A stretch of DNA of 64,000 nt, taken from the NCBI GenBank assembly GCA_016932075.1, contig JAFGDP010000083.1:1-64000 (forward strand). The letters run 5' to 3'. The notes beneath the pieces are model-generated. The model was not told the DNA's origin. It was given only the letters and a program-made list of their open reading frames with translations, and ran no database searches. A program made the position numbers and the translations under genes. The stretch's first letter is position 1. Each line of letters starts with the position of its first letter. Source of the DNA: Chitinispirillaceae bacterium (GTDB lineage: Bacteria > Fibrobacterota > Chitinivibrionia > Chitinivibrionales > Chitinispirillaceae). Positions 17,180 to 25,260 of the stretch are shown piece after piece.

Positions 17180-19120
17180 CTAACGATGAACCGATGGCTG
17201 CCGCTTCATGAAAAAAATCCCGCGCCCTAATCCCATTGCCCCGGCATTGAACCGCACCCGCCGGTCAACGGTCAGGTGTTTCACCATTCTTCCCTGGCAG
17301 GTGTACACGGTATAGATGCCGGCAGGAAGGGTAAGGTGGGTCAGGCCGTTAACCGGAAAACAGACCTCTCGGGGCATATTCCGGTTGCCGTTTGTATGCA
17401 GCATGCTGATGCCGCTATTGACCGGCGCGATGAATCCGGCCAGGGCATAGATGAGCGCGCCCTGCCAGTTGATGGCGATTTCATTCGTTCGGTAACTCGT
17501 ATCGAGGTCCACCCAATTCGTTGCGCCGGGCCAGCCGCCGCCCACGAGATACCCCGGCCAGGGATCAACGATGCTGTCGGCAAAGGAACGGCGGTCATGC
17601 GGGTGCATGGGCGGATTATGTCCCAATCCGGTGACAAAGGACCGGCAATAATAGTTCCTCCCGAACAGATGACCGATTGCGTCAAGCGCCGTGGCCGTGT
17701 AATCAGCGTCCGGAGAAAGCAGGTTCGCGATCTGCAGCGACATGGTCTGTCGCGCCACGGTACCGTTGCATCCCCAGTAATAGGTGGTTCCCAGCGGACG
17801 CCCGTACCCGTGGTCGTTTCCCGTGCCCACAATGCTGTCCGCAACCTGGATCAGACTTGCCTTGATTGCGTCATACAGGGACTGGCTTTTCCCGGTTCGT
17901 TTCGAAAGGAGATAGGTATACATGCCGAGGTTTTTCACGTTGCCCCAGTCCCAGTCGAAATCGATTTTTCGCCGTTGGCTGTTTGCGCGGGTCTCAAAGT
18001 CGCTAAGGTATTGCCGCTCACCCGTGGTTTCCCACATCTCGGCCGCTGCCCACAACCGGTCATCGGTATCGGTCGTAATGTATCCGCCCGTGGTGAACCC
18101 GGTTTGGTCCGCGTGATGATTCGACGGGTTCGCCGCGAGGAAATCATGGCTTTTCCGGGCCGCGTCAAGACAGGTTTTCGCGTAATTGGCGTCATAGGGC
18201 TCGTACGCCCTGGCCGCCATCGCGGTCATGGCCACGAAATCCGCTGTCGCCGCGCTGCCCCACGGCACGAAATAGCGCGGCGCCGTTTCGTCCTCAGGCA
18301 GAATGAAATCGCAGAAGTCCGGCGTGCTGATCTTATGCGATACCGAGCCGTCGTCGAGCTGCATGGTGAGAACCCAATCGAGCTCCCATTTGACCTCGGC
18401 GAGAAAATCGGGCAGGGTCTGCCCGCTTTCCGGAATGCCGAGCGTGATGCGTTCTATGAGCGGTTTGAATTGCTGCCATGCCTGGAGCATCATTCCCACC
18501 GTTATGCCGGCATTGACTGTGTATTTGTTGTAATCGCCCGCATCGTGCCACCCTTTGAGCGACTCTTTCCGCACATGGCCGCTGATGTAATCGAGATACG
18601 CGTCGTCGGCGTGGCATTGCGCATGGGCGTACCGGTGACCGTTGAACGTGCCGGATACCGCGGTTCCGCATCGCCACAGGAACATGGCCCGCATTGCCGA
18701 ATAATAGGCGAAGTTGTAGGCATCGGGTCTGACCGGAAAATCAGGCGAACGGCCCACGCCATCGACGCGTAGATAGTAGGTTCCTTCCGCGGTTAATGAC
18801 GAGAAATCGGCAATATACAGTTCTTCGCGCGTATCGGCATTGGTTTTTGGTCCGGTAACCCGGCCCGACAGCACCACGCTTTCGTCTGACGCGTTCACCA
18901 CGGAAAATGAAGAACACACGGCGCCGATGGAAGCGCGTTTATGGTGGCCCGGAACAAACCCGAGCGTGTTGAGCCTGATATCGGTATCAGCAGCGAAAAG
19001 CGCGGCGGCACCAAGGAGCATGACCGTCGAACTCCATGCTGTCCTGCCATACGGGCGGCATTCGATGGGGAAGCGTTTTTTCAATGCGTTCAATGCAACG
19101 GCGGTAATGATGGTGTGCAA
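17180..19120 (-). CDS. Secreted cellulase, glycoside hydrolase family 9
   Basis: 646 residues. It starts at TTG 19120, supported by AGGAG nine bases upstream, and has a long N-terminal export signal ending near ALFAAD. Residues about 46-135 form the N-terminal Ig-like domain usual in GH9 (IRLNTLGFVPGHHKRASI). The (alpha/alpha)6 catalytic domain (about 136-565) has KGWHDAGDYNKY (catalytic Asp193 and Asp196), GHNPPMHPHDRR (His501) and YRTNEIAINWQGALIY (general acid Glu547), all intact. The C-terminus (GIYTVYTCQGRMVKHLTVDR...RGIFFMKRQ) is the shared sorting-type domain. It should hydrolyse beta-1,4-glucan outside the cell. It lies 162 bases downstream of the GH5 gene and shares a short upstream motif with it. 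Confidence 0.94.
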   Translation of the reverse strand: MHTIITAVALNALKKRFPIECRPYGRTAWSSTVMLLGAAALFAADTDIRLNTLGFVPGHHKRASIGAVCSSFSVVNASDESVVLSGRVTGPKTNADTREELYIADFSSLTAEGTYYLRVDGVGRSPDFPVRPDAYNFAYYSAMRAMFLWRCGTAVSGTFNGHRYAHAQCHADDAYLDYISGHVRKESLKGWHDAGDYNKYTVNAGITVGMMLQAWQQFKPLIERITLGIPESGQTLPDFLAEVKWELDWVLTMQLDDGSVSHKISTPDFCDFILPEDETAPRYFVPWGSAATADFVAMTAMAARAYEPYDANYAKTCLDAARKSHDFLAANPSNHHADQTGFTTGGYITTDTDDRLWAAAEMWETTGERQYLSDFETRANSQRRKIDFDWDWGNVKNLGMYTYLLSKRTGKSQSLYDAIKASLIQVADSIVGTGNDHGYGRPLGTTYYWGCNGTVARQTMSLQIANLLSPDADYTATALDAIGHLFGRNYYCRSFVTGLGHNPPMHPHDRRSFADSIVDPWPGYLVGGGWPGATNWVDLDTSYRTNEIAINWQGALIYALAGFIAPVNSGISMLHTNGNRNMPREVCFPVNGLTHLTLPAGIYTVYTCQGRMVKHLTVDRRVRFNAGAMGLGRGIFFMKRQPSVHR

Positions 19121-19178
19121 TGGAAGCAGCTCCTGTCGTTGTCCTGTGGCGTGACAAAGCGGGGATCGCGAGACCGCG

Positions 19179-19195
19179 CTCTGTACATATTAGTG
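19179..19195 (-). promoter_or_regulatory. Upstream motif of the GH9 gene, shared with the GH5 gene
   Basis: On the minus strand, CACTAATATGTACAGAG lies 59 bases before the GH9 start. A near copy, CACTAATTAGTATGTAGAG, lies before the GH5 gene (21147-21165). The two differ by a 3-base gap and one insertion. They may be a common -10 region or a regulator site. Confidence 0.35.
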
Positions 19196-19282
19196 GGAAA
19201 ATATGGATATAGCGGTTTACTATAATCGTCACCCGTTCAGGCAACGACCATGTTGCTATGTATCACTAATCACCAATACAAG

Positions 19283-21031
19283 CTATTTCGTCAACAAGAC
19301 CATCTGTTTGCGCACGTCATCACCGGCCTTGAAAATAACCAGATACGGTCCGGCAGCGGCTGCCATGTGCGGCCGCTTGATGGAATACGATCCCGCCTCC
19401 TGCTGCCGGCCGATGAGTTCCGACTGCATTCGGCCATTAACATTGTAGAGCCGTAGCGAAACGAACAGCGCTCTGGGCAATGCATAGGTAATCAGCCCCG
19501 TGCTTGAAACGTGGAAAGTCGAAACCTTTCCGCTGACGCCATGTTTGGCACGTTTTACCGGCGCGGTTGCGTTCCAGAGTCGTGCCAGCAGTTCAAGCTT
19601 CCTTGGGTCTGTGCCTGACCAGGTGCCCCAGCCCGACTTGTTGGAAATGGGGTCAAAGGGAGTCGTGTAAATACCGTACGTATCGCTGGATTCCGGGTTG
19701 ATCGACCAGTAAAAGGAATCAAAAATGTTTACCCTGATCAGATAGTCGACAAAGGCGTTCTGCCACTGCTCATCGGTTGTTTTGTCGTTGAGGTAGCTGT
19801 ACCGCCGCTGATGCCGGGACTCGGCCTTGTTGGGCCAGTCCATGTTACCGCCGAACTCTCCGATACACACGGCAAACCCCAGGGATTTCAGGTACCCGAA
19901 GTGCTCATGCCATCCCGCTTCGAGCTTTATCGGATCGATCACGATCTGGCATTTCATGTCGCCGAAAGCGTCCTCAACAAGGCCCGCGCACTCCGGCTGG
20001 GCGTCCAGGTCCGCGAACATCGGCTGCGTGCATACCGAAGGACCATACGTGTGCGGTGAGAACACCAGCTTGTTCTTCGGCATGGACGGAGGATTGGTGC
20101 CCGCTTCATACAGGTTCTCGCCCCAATTCGGGTTCGTGGCAATGTCCCCGTGCGGTGTATCGTTTTTCGTGTCCGGGCTGCCGTCCTGGTTCCCATTCGT
20201 GCCGCCGATTCCCTCGACAAATATCAGAATATTGGGATTCACGGCGCTGATCGCTTGGTAGGCCTGATCCACCAGCGATCGCCATTCACTCCAACTGTAG
20301 TCCCAGGGTTCGTTTAAGATGTCAATGCCCATGATGTTGTCAACGCCGATCGACGATCCCAGGCCGGCCAGTGTTCGCAGGTCGGCCAGCCACTTTGATA
20401 CGTCGTATGCCTGGACCCGTGTGACCGAGCTCGGATTTCCGCTTGCCGCGCATGAACAATCCTCCCGTTTGTGGTCATAATCATCCCGGTTCGCGTCCAC
20501 ATAGGGCGGACGGGCGTCCACACGGCCCGCTCTCCAGCCCACATAGTTGGAGCACGAGTGAATGTCCAGGAGCACGTAGAGGCCGACTGCGGAACAGGCC
20601 CTGATAACCGCCTTGAGCGCCGTAAAAGCGCCTTGAATACGCACCGACTCGGTATTTTTCAGGTTCGGGTCCCTGCCCTGCGGGTCGCTGTCATTAAGGG
20701 TCTGGGGAGCAATGGGTATCCTGACACAGTTAAATCCCATGTTTCGTATCTCGGTTGCATCCCTGGCAAGCGTTCGGCCACTCGATGCCCAGTGCACATT
20801 GCCTATGTACATCTCCATCGGCGCTCCCCTCGGGTTGATCTCATCAGTGGAAAGCTCACTCCTTCCTTCGAGTCCGAACCAGGAACCGCCCTTGACGCGA
20901 AAGGCCGAGCCATTCAGGGTAATGGTACCGCTGGAATCGACCTCCCATACATTTGCGGCCTGGGCAGGTATACAGATGAAGAGTGACAACACGACTGCAG
21001 TCAACATGGAGCTGTTTCTTTTGCTTTTCAC
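19283..21031 (-). CDS. Secreted endoglucanase, glycoside hydrolase family 5
   Basis: 582 residues from a GTG at 21031, which has an excellent GGAGG eight bases upstream; upstream in-frame codons to 21088 lack one. Signal peptide about 1-25 (ending IPAQA). The TIM barrel spans about 28-500: FNCVRIPIAP, LYVLLDIHS, the acid/base Glu241 in DILNEPWDY, FSPHTYGPSVC, the nucleophile Glu392 in VCIGEFGGNMDW, and DSFYWSINPESSDTYG. It has more cysteines than usual (for example EDCSCAASG and PECAG). The last 80 residues carry the sorting-type domain (VSLRLYNVNGRMQSELI...GPYLVIFKAG). Likely a beta-1,4-glucan endohydrolase acting with the GH9 enzyme encoded just downstream. Confidence 0.94.
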   Translation of the reverse strand: MKSKRNSSMLTAVVLSLFICIPAQAANVWEVDSSGTITLNGSAFRVKGGSWFGLEGRSELSTDEINPRGAPMEMYIGNVHWASSGRTLARDATEIRNMGFNCVRIPIAPQTLNDSDPQGRDPNLKNTESVRIQGAFTALKAVIRACSAVGLYVLLDIHSCSNYVGWRAGRVDARPPYVDANRDDYDHKREDCSCAASGNPSSVTRVQAYDVSKWLADLRTLAGLGSSIGVDNIMGIDILNEPWDYSWSEWRSLVDQAYQAISAVNPNILIFVEGIGGTNGNQDGSPDTKNDTPHGDIATNPNWGENLYEAGTNPPSMPKNKLVFSPHTYGPSVCTQPMFADLDAQPECAGLVEDAFGDMKCQIVIDPIKLEAGWHEHFGYLKSLGFAVCIGEFGGNMDWPNKAESRHQRRYSYLNDKTTDEQWQNAFVDYLIRVNIFDSFYWSINPESSDTYGIYTTPFDPISNKSGWGTWSGTDPRKLELLARLWNATAPVKRAKHGVSGKVSTFHVSSTGLITYALPRALFVSLRLYNVNGRMQSELIGRQQEAGSYSIKRPHMAAAAGPYLVIFKAGDDVRKQMVLLTK

Positions 21032-21146
21032 GGTCTTTGCCTCCTTTAAGTGGTTAAACGCATAAACAACGAAACACACGAATAACACTCCAGCAAATAC
21101 CCCATTTGCGCTTTTGCCGCACCGTATGGTACCAAGCGCAGCAACC

Positions 21147-21165
21147 CTCTACATACTAATTAGTG
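21147..21165 (-). promoter_or_regulatory. Upstream motif of the GH5 gene, with ACTAATTAGT palindrome
   Basis: On the minus strand, CACTAATTAGTATGTAGAG lies 116 bases before the GH5 start. It contains the 10-base palindrome ACTAATTAGT (21155-21164). It matches the motif before the GH9 gene. The rest of the 21032-21357 gap has no coding sign. Confidence 0.35.
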
Positions 21166-21290
21166 CTAGGAATGCCAAAGAAGTTCTGCTGAAGGAGATA
21201 TTCTGTTGCATCTGCCTGATAAAAAGCAAGTTGCAGTCATGGAAAGCACAATACCTCTATATGAAGTCGTATTAAAAATAACATTTGGGG

Positions 21291-21350
21291 GCGGGTCAGC
21301 CTGCAACTCCCGCCGCCTGCCGCGCAGAGCGTTGCACGGCTCCCACCCGC
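21291..21350 (-). terminator. Imperfect stem-loop downstream of the RAM-domain gene
   Basis: GCGGGT (21291-21296) pairs with ACCCGC (21345-21350). Inside, TGCAAC (21302-21307) pairs with GTTGCA (21331-21336), and the flanking AGCC pairs with GGCT. On the minus strand the stem is followed about a dozen bases later by TTATTTTTAA. It may end the minus-strand operon, or be a palindromic repeat like that at 3432-3477. Confidence 0.4.
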
Positions 21351-21357
21351 ACAGACA

Positions 21358-21633
21358 CTAATCCCCAACGGAAAAGAACTTCTCCAATTCAAATTTAGAA
21401 AAGCATTCCAATGCCAGCATCGTTTCACTTGTTATTATCCCATCAATTTGGAGCATCTTGTTGGTAACGATGTCTGATAATGATTCATTGTTTTTGGTTC
21501 TAATCAAAGCGACCAGATCGTATCGTCCGCTCACGGAATAAACTTCAGAAACGCTTTCAATATTTGAGATGATATCTGCAATTTGATTGATAGACTTCCT
21601 TTCAACGTGAAGCAATACTATTGCGGTAACCAT
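21358..21633 (-). CDS. Stand-alone Lrp/AsnC ligand-binding (RAM) domain protein
   Basis: 91 residues consisting of a single alpha-beta RAM domain: MVTAIVLLHVERKSINQIAD, VYSVSGRYDLVALIRT, VTNKMLQIDGIITSETMLAL. The helix-turn-helix half of Lrp/AsnC regulators is absent, and no sequence upstream could encode it. Such small RAM proteins form decameric rings that bind amino acids or act as effectors. The ATG at 21633 has AAAGG nine bases upstream; an in-frame GTG at 21639 is poorly spaced. It is the last gene of the minus-strand block. Confidence 0.85.
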   Translation of the reverse strand: MVTAIVLLHVERKSINQIADIISNIESVSEVYSVSGRYDLVALIRTKNNESLSDIVTNKMLQIDGIITSETMLALECFSKFELEKFFSVGD

Positions 21634-21711
21634 AATCACAATCCTTTGTTAAAGGCAGGCATCCCGAACCAATCTTAACGAGAATGTATCCGTTTTTCCG
21701 AAGCTATAAAA

Positions 21712-22005
21712 TTACGCTGCTTTCTCTTTTAACGCAAGTGTTATTAATCGTCTCATAATTGCCTGTACTGTTTTTATGAAGTGGCGATGCCATTGCGATT
21801 CCGTGACAGCGAAAGAGAAAACTCTGTAGGGTAAAAGATTACTCCTGACCGGTGTTCGTCGAAATGACCGGTAAATCATATTCATTCCATTATGAATAAG
21901 GGCGTATTCCCGATCGGGTTCCTGCACAAAATATGTGTCGGAAATGGAACAGCACCATTTTCCTGACAGGTGAAAAGCCATTGTCACCGTGTCATTCGCA
22001 TGCAT
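21712..22005 (-). CDS. Possible small hypothetical protein
   Basis: An open frame of 97 codons begins 27 bases after the prenyl synthase stop on the same strand. The product is basic with several aromatic residues (MAFHLSGKWCCSISDTYFVQ, FSFAVTESQWHRHFIKTVQA). AAAGG lies only two bases before the first ATG, which is too close. An ATG at codon 9 is an alternative start. There is no family match I recognise. Its position in the operon is the main support. Confidence 0.35.
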   Translation of the reverse strand: MHANDTVTMAFHLSGKWCCSISDTYFVQEPDREYALIHNGMNMIYRSFRRTPVRSNLLPYRVFSFAVTESQWHRHFIKTVQAIMRRLITLALKEKAA

Positions 22006-22031
22006 GGCCTTTGGATGTCGGCTTTGCCGGC

Positions 22032-22904
22032 TTAGAATATCCTCACCCGTATATACTCTGCCAGCGCTTTTAGCACTGTTCCTTTGACACCAAGCGGCTC
22101 CAGTTCCCTGCAGGCGTTTTCAATCAACTGCCTGGCATACTGTTTTGATTCTTCCATGCCGACGATTGAGGGGAAGGTGGCTTTGCCGCGCGAGCGGTCG
22201 GAACCGGCGTCTTTTCCTAGTTGCTCGGTGGTGCTCTCCTCGTCCAGAATATCGTCGATGACCTGAAAGGCAAGGCCCACGTTTTTGCCGTAGGAGGAGA
22301 GCCGCTCGATCAGGTCCGCATCAGCGTCGGCAAGCAGCGCGCCGATACGTATGCAGGCCCGGATAAGGGCGGCGGTTTTCCTGCTGTGAATATATTCCAC
22401 AATCGCCTGGTCAACGGTTTTTCCCTCTGATTCGATGTCAACCACCTGGCCGCCGATCATACCGTCGGTGCCGAGCGCACAGGCGATTTCGGTGATGATG
22501 TCGGTTCGTCCGTAGCGCGCAAACACCTCGAACGCGATAATGCAGAGCGCATCGCCGCCGAGCACGGCAAGCGCTTCGTTGAACGCCTTGTGCGCGGTCG
22601 GCTTGCCGCGCCTGAAATCGTCGTCATCCATGCATGGCAGGTCGTCGTGGATTAGGGAGAAGGTATGGAACATCTCAATGGCAGCGCCGATTTCAACCGG
22701 CGCTTTGTCGCCGAACGGCCGTCCGCACGCTTCGTACGCGGCCATGAGAAGACAGGGCCGGATGCGCTTGCCGCCGGCAAAGGTGCTGTATCGTATGAGA
22801 CGGTGCACCGATGGGGGATAGACGCCTTCTTGAGGAAGCAGGTTTTGGAGCGCCTCTTCCACGAGAAGCGCGGTTTTTTTCATATAGTCAGTGAGATCGT
22901 TCAT
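22032..22904 (-). CDS. ispA: Polyprenyl (farnesyl/geranylgeranyl) diphosphate synthase
   Basis: Condenses isopentenyl diphosphate with allylic diphosphates to make C15-C20 chains for quinone, undecaprenol and carotenoid synthesis. The 290-residue form from ATG 22904 (MNDLTDYMKKTALLVEEALQ) is the normal size; an upstream in-frame TTG at 22937 lacks a ribosome binding site. All signatures are present: AGGKRIRPCLLMAAYEACG, first Asp-rich motif DDLPCMD, GGDAL, RKTAALIRACIRIGALL, second Asp-rich motif DDILD, and GKDAGSDRSRGKATFPS. It overlaps the end of xseB by 17 bases, the common xseA-xseB-ispA order. Chain length cannot be fixed from sequence alone. Confidence 0.92.
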   Translation of the reverse strand: MNDLTDYMKKTALLVEEALQNLLPQEGVYPPSVHRLIRYSTFAGGKRIRPCLLMAAYEACGRPFGDKAPVEIGAAIEMFHTFSLIHDDLPCMDDDDFRRGKPTAHKAFNEALAVLGGDALCIIAFEVFARYGRTDIITEIACALGTDGMIGGQVVDIESEGKTVDQAIVEYIHSRKTAALIRACIRIGALLADADADLIERLSSYGKNVGLAFQVIDDILDEESTTEQLGKDAGSDRSRGKATFPSIVGMEESKQYARQLIENACRELEPLGVKGTVLKALAEYIRVRIF

Positions 22905-23199
22905 CACTTGAGGCAGTGTATGAGAGAAAGGATTCAAGCGATTGGCTTAGTGTTTTTTCGATGAATGTTCCATGCTCACCCGCGAGCAGCTCTTTCACCC
23001 TGCCCTGGGCTGATTTCAGGTGCGCATCGCAGATCCGGATCAGCGTAATGCCTTTTTCAAAAAGCGCGAGCGACTCATCAAGGTTCAAATCCGGGGTTTC
23101 AAGCCGGTCTATGATTGCTTCAAGTTCTTTGAGCGCTGTTTCAAAGGATGGTTGTCGGGCCGGGTCTGAGGGCTTGCTTGATCTGGTTTTTTCAGCCAT
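22888..23199 (-). CDS. xseB: Exodeoxyribonuclease VII small subunit
   Basis: 103 residues from ATG 23199 (MAEKTRSSK). The frame extends upstream through xseA, but that part is Arg-rich shadow sequence. The core FETALKELEAIIDRLETPDL followed by NLDESLALFEKGITLIRICD is the XseB helical hairpin that binds the large subunit. ExoVII degrades single-stranded DNA from both ends to oligonucleotides in the cytoplasm. It starts 22 bases after the xseA stop, consistent with stoichiometric expression. Confidence 0.93.
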   Translation of the reverse strand: MAEKTRSSKPSDPARQPSFETALKELEAIIDRLETPDLNLDESLALFEKGITLIRICDAHLKSAQGRVKELLAGEHGTFIEKTLSQSLESFLSYTASSDERSH

Positions 23200-23221
23200 G
23201 GTTATCTGGCAAGAAAATAGG

Positions 23222-24469
23222 TTATTGCGGCATGGCGGGGCTGGAAATCGACGTGACCAAGGTCTGTGCCGCGCCGCTGTGGAAACGAAGTGCCAGGTCC
23301 TGGCCGACCGAAAGCGCGGCGGCATGTTTTACCACGTTGCCATCGGCGGTGGTTGCCACGCAATAACCGCGGGAAAGCACGGCAAGCGGACTCAGGGCAT
23401 TAAGCCGTGAAGCGTCGGAAGAGAGCCTTTTTGCCGCCGCAGACTGGAGCGCGCCGAATGCACGGCAGAAGCGCGCTGCATGGTCGTCATATTCCTGCTG
23501 GTTCTCGAGAAGCAGGTGGATCGGCCTCGCAAATGCACGGCTTGAAACAGCCGTATCGTACCGCTCGACAACCGAGGAGAGAATACGGCTCATGGCGGAT
23601 GAGAACCTGAGGCCGCAGGAGGCCATGTAGCGTGTTTGCTCCTCGCGGTCAGGCGCCACCATTTCAGCGGCGGCCGACGGCGTGGGTGCGCGCAGGTCGG
23701 CGACAAAATCGCTGATGGTGAAATCAATTTCGTGACCCACGGCCGAGATGACGGGAATAGCCGAATCGTATATGGCGCGGGCGACCGGTTCCTCGTTGAA
23801 AGGCCACAGGTCTTCGATTGATCCGCCGCCGCGTCCCACGATGATGCAGTCCACGCCGCCCCACTGGTTCAGGTCGCGGATCGCTTGCGCGATCTTGAGC
23901 GCAGCTCCTGCGCCCTGCACCGGCGTGTCGGCAAGGGTGATGTCGATCTGCGGGGCGCGCGAGGCGATGATCCGGACAATGTCGCGGATCGCGGCGCCCG
24001 ACCGCGAGGTGACCACACCGACACGCGCAATCGCATCAGGAAGCGGTTTTTTACGGGCGTGGTCGAACAGGCCCTCTTTTTCAAGACGGTCTTTGAGCTT
24101 TTCAAACGCAATCGAGAGCGCGCCCCTGCCGCGGGGTTCCATGCGCACGCAGTCGAGTTGATAGTAGCCTGTCTTGCGGTACACGCGGATGGAGGCGATG
24201 ACCAGCACCGCCATGCCGTCTTCAGGCTCCCACTCCAGTTTCAGAAGCGACTGGCGCCACATGACCGCCGGTATCTGGGACCGGCGGTCCTTGAGCTTGA
24301 AATAGGAGTGACCGCTCGAGGCGACTTTCCAGTTTGAGATCTCGCCCTCGACCCACACCAGGGTGTTGCCTGATTCGAGGATGAGCGAAATGCCGTCATT
24401 GATCTCGCTTATGGTGTAGGGTCGTTCCGCCTCATGGGGAGTAAGGAAGGTAAACGTCGCAGGATTCAT
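23222..24469 (-). CDS. xseA: Exodeoxyribonuclease VII large subunit
   Basis: Catalytic subunit of ExoVII, 415 residues. It has an N-terminal OB-fold (TLVWVEGEISNWKVASSGHS, YFKLKDRRSQIPAVMWRQ) and the nuclease core with GVVTSRSGAAIRDIVRI, DCIIVGRGGGSIEDLWPFNE, IPVISAVGHEIDFTISDFVA and DLRAPTPSAAAE. A coiled-coil region follows to about residue 370, and the C-terminus closes with SPLAVLSRGYCVATTADGNV. The ATG overlaps the ymdB stop by four bases (ATGA), so translation is coupled. Confidence 0.96.
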   Translation of the reverse strand: MNPATFTFLTPHEAERPYTISEINDGISLILESGNTLVWVEGEISNWKVASSGHSYFKLKDRRSQIPAVMWRQSLLKLEWEPEDGMAVLVIASIRVYRKTGYYQLDCVRMEPRGRGALSIAFEKLKDRLEKEGLFDHARKKPLPDAIARVGVVTSRSGAAIRDIVRIIASRAPQIDITLADTPVQGAGAALKIAQAIRDLNQWGGVDCIIVGRGGGSIEDLWPFNEEPVARAIYDSAIPVISAVGHEIDFTISDFVADLRAPTPSAAAEMVAPDREEQTRYMASCGLRFSSAMSRILSSVVERYDTAVSSRAFARPIHLLLENQQEYDDHAARFCRAFGALQSAAAKRLSSDASRLNALSPLAVLSRGYCVATTADGNVVKHAAALSVGQDLALRFHSGAAQTLVTSISSPAMPQ

Positions 24470-25257
24470 GAAAGCTCGATCCGTTCATATACCCGTTCGA
24501 TGGTGCGTGCTTTTCCGGTACGGTCGTCAATATCGATAATGACGCCATTGAACATGGCGCCTTTGGTCGAAGGCTCGAAACGGATGTGGGTCTGATAGAG
24601 AAAGCGGTGGATGACCTCGTCGGCCTTCATACCGATAATGGAATCCTCGGGGCCGGTCATGCCGGCGTCTGAGATGAACGCGGTGCCGCACGGCAGAATG
24701 CGATCGTCCGCGGTCTGGACATGGGTATGAGTGCCGACCACGGCACTGACCGCGCCGTTCATCCAGGTCGCGAACGCCATTTTTTCGCTGGTGGCTTCGG
24801 CGTGAAAATCAACGATGATGGTCGTGGTGCGTGATGCCAGCTCTTCGACTGCCTCTTTGCCGGTGCGAAACGGACAATCGAGCGCTTCATGATGAAACGT
24901 GCGGCCCTGAAGGTTGACAACGCCCAGAGACCGACCGTCTGCGAGCACGTACAGGGTTGATCCGTGGCCAAAGTTGCCCGGCGGGTAATTGAAGGGCCGG
25001 AGCACATAGGGGAGGTCCATGAACGAACGGTCCTGGTCCGGAATGCTGAACGAATGGTTGCCGCCCGTAAGGATGTCAACGCCGTACTTGCGGATTTTTT
25101 TAGTAAGGTTGGCGGTCAGACCGTGACCTCCGGCAGCGTTTTCGCAGTTGGCGATGCAGCAGTCGATGTTCCGTTCCTCAAGGAGCGGTTTCAGCCGCGC
25201 TGAAAGGACGCGGCGACCGATGGTGGCGAAAACATCACCGATAAAAAGGATGTTCAT
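24466..25257 (-). CDS. ymdB: YmdB-family metallophosphoesterase
   Basis: 263 residues. Metal-site motifs in order: MNILFIGDVFATIGRR, ANCENAAGGHGL, TGGNHSF, IIVDFHAEATSEK, VVGTHTHVQTAD and ISDAGMTGP. YmdB proteins hydrolyse 2',3'-cyclic nucleotides and affect RNase Y-dependent processes and biofilm formation in Firmicutes. The gene follows rny by three bases here, the same functional pairing. The usual NHxWD is NHSFSIPD in this protein, a small variation next to a metal-site His. Confidence 0.93.
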   Translation of the reverse strand: MNILFIGDVFATIGRRVLSARLKPLLEERNIDCCIANCENAAGGHGLTANLTKKIRKYGVDILTGGNHSFSIPDQDRSFMDLPYVLRPFNYPPGNFGHGSTLYVLADGRSLGVVNLQGRTFHHEALDCPFRTGKEAVEELASRTTTIIVDFHAEATSEKMAFATWMNGAVSAVVGTHTHVQTADDRILPCGTAFISDAGMTGPEDSIIGMKADEVIHRFLYQTHIRFEPSTKGAMFNGVIIDIDDRTGKARTIERVYERIELS

Positions 25258-25260
25258 GAG

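Noticed and set aside
17276..18772. 498-codon ORF on the plus strand
   Set aside because: It lies wholly antisense to the GH9 gene, whose catalytic motifs are intact. The translation is rich in Arg, Val and His, as expected for a shadow frame in G+C-rich coding DNA.
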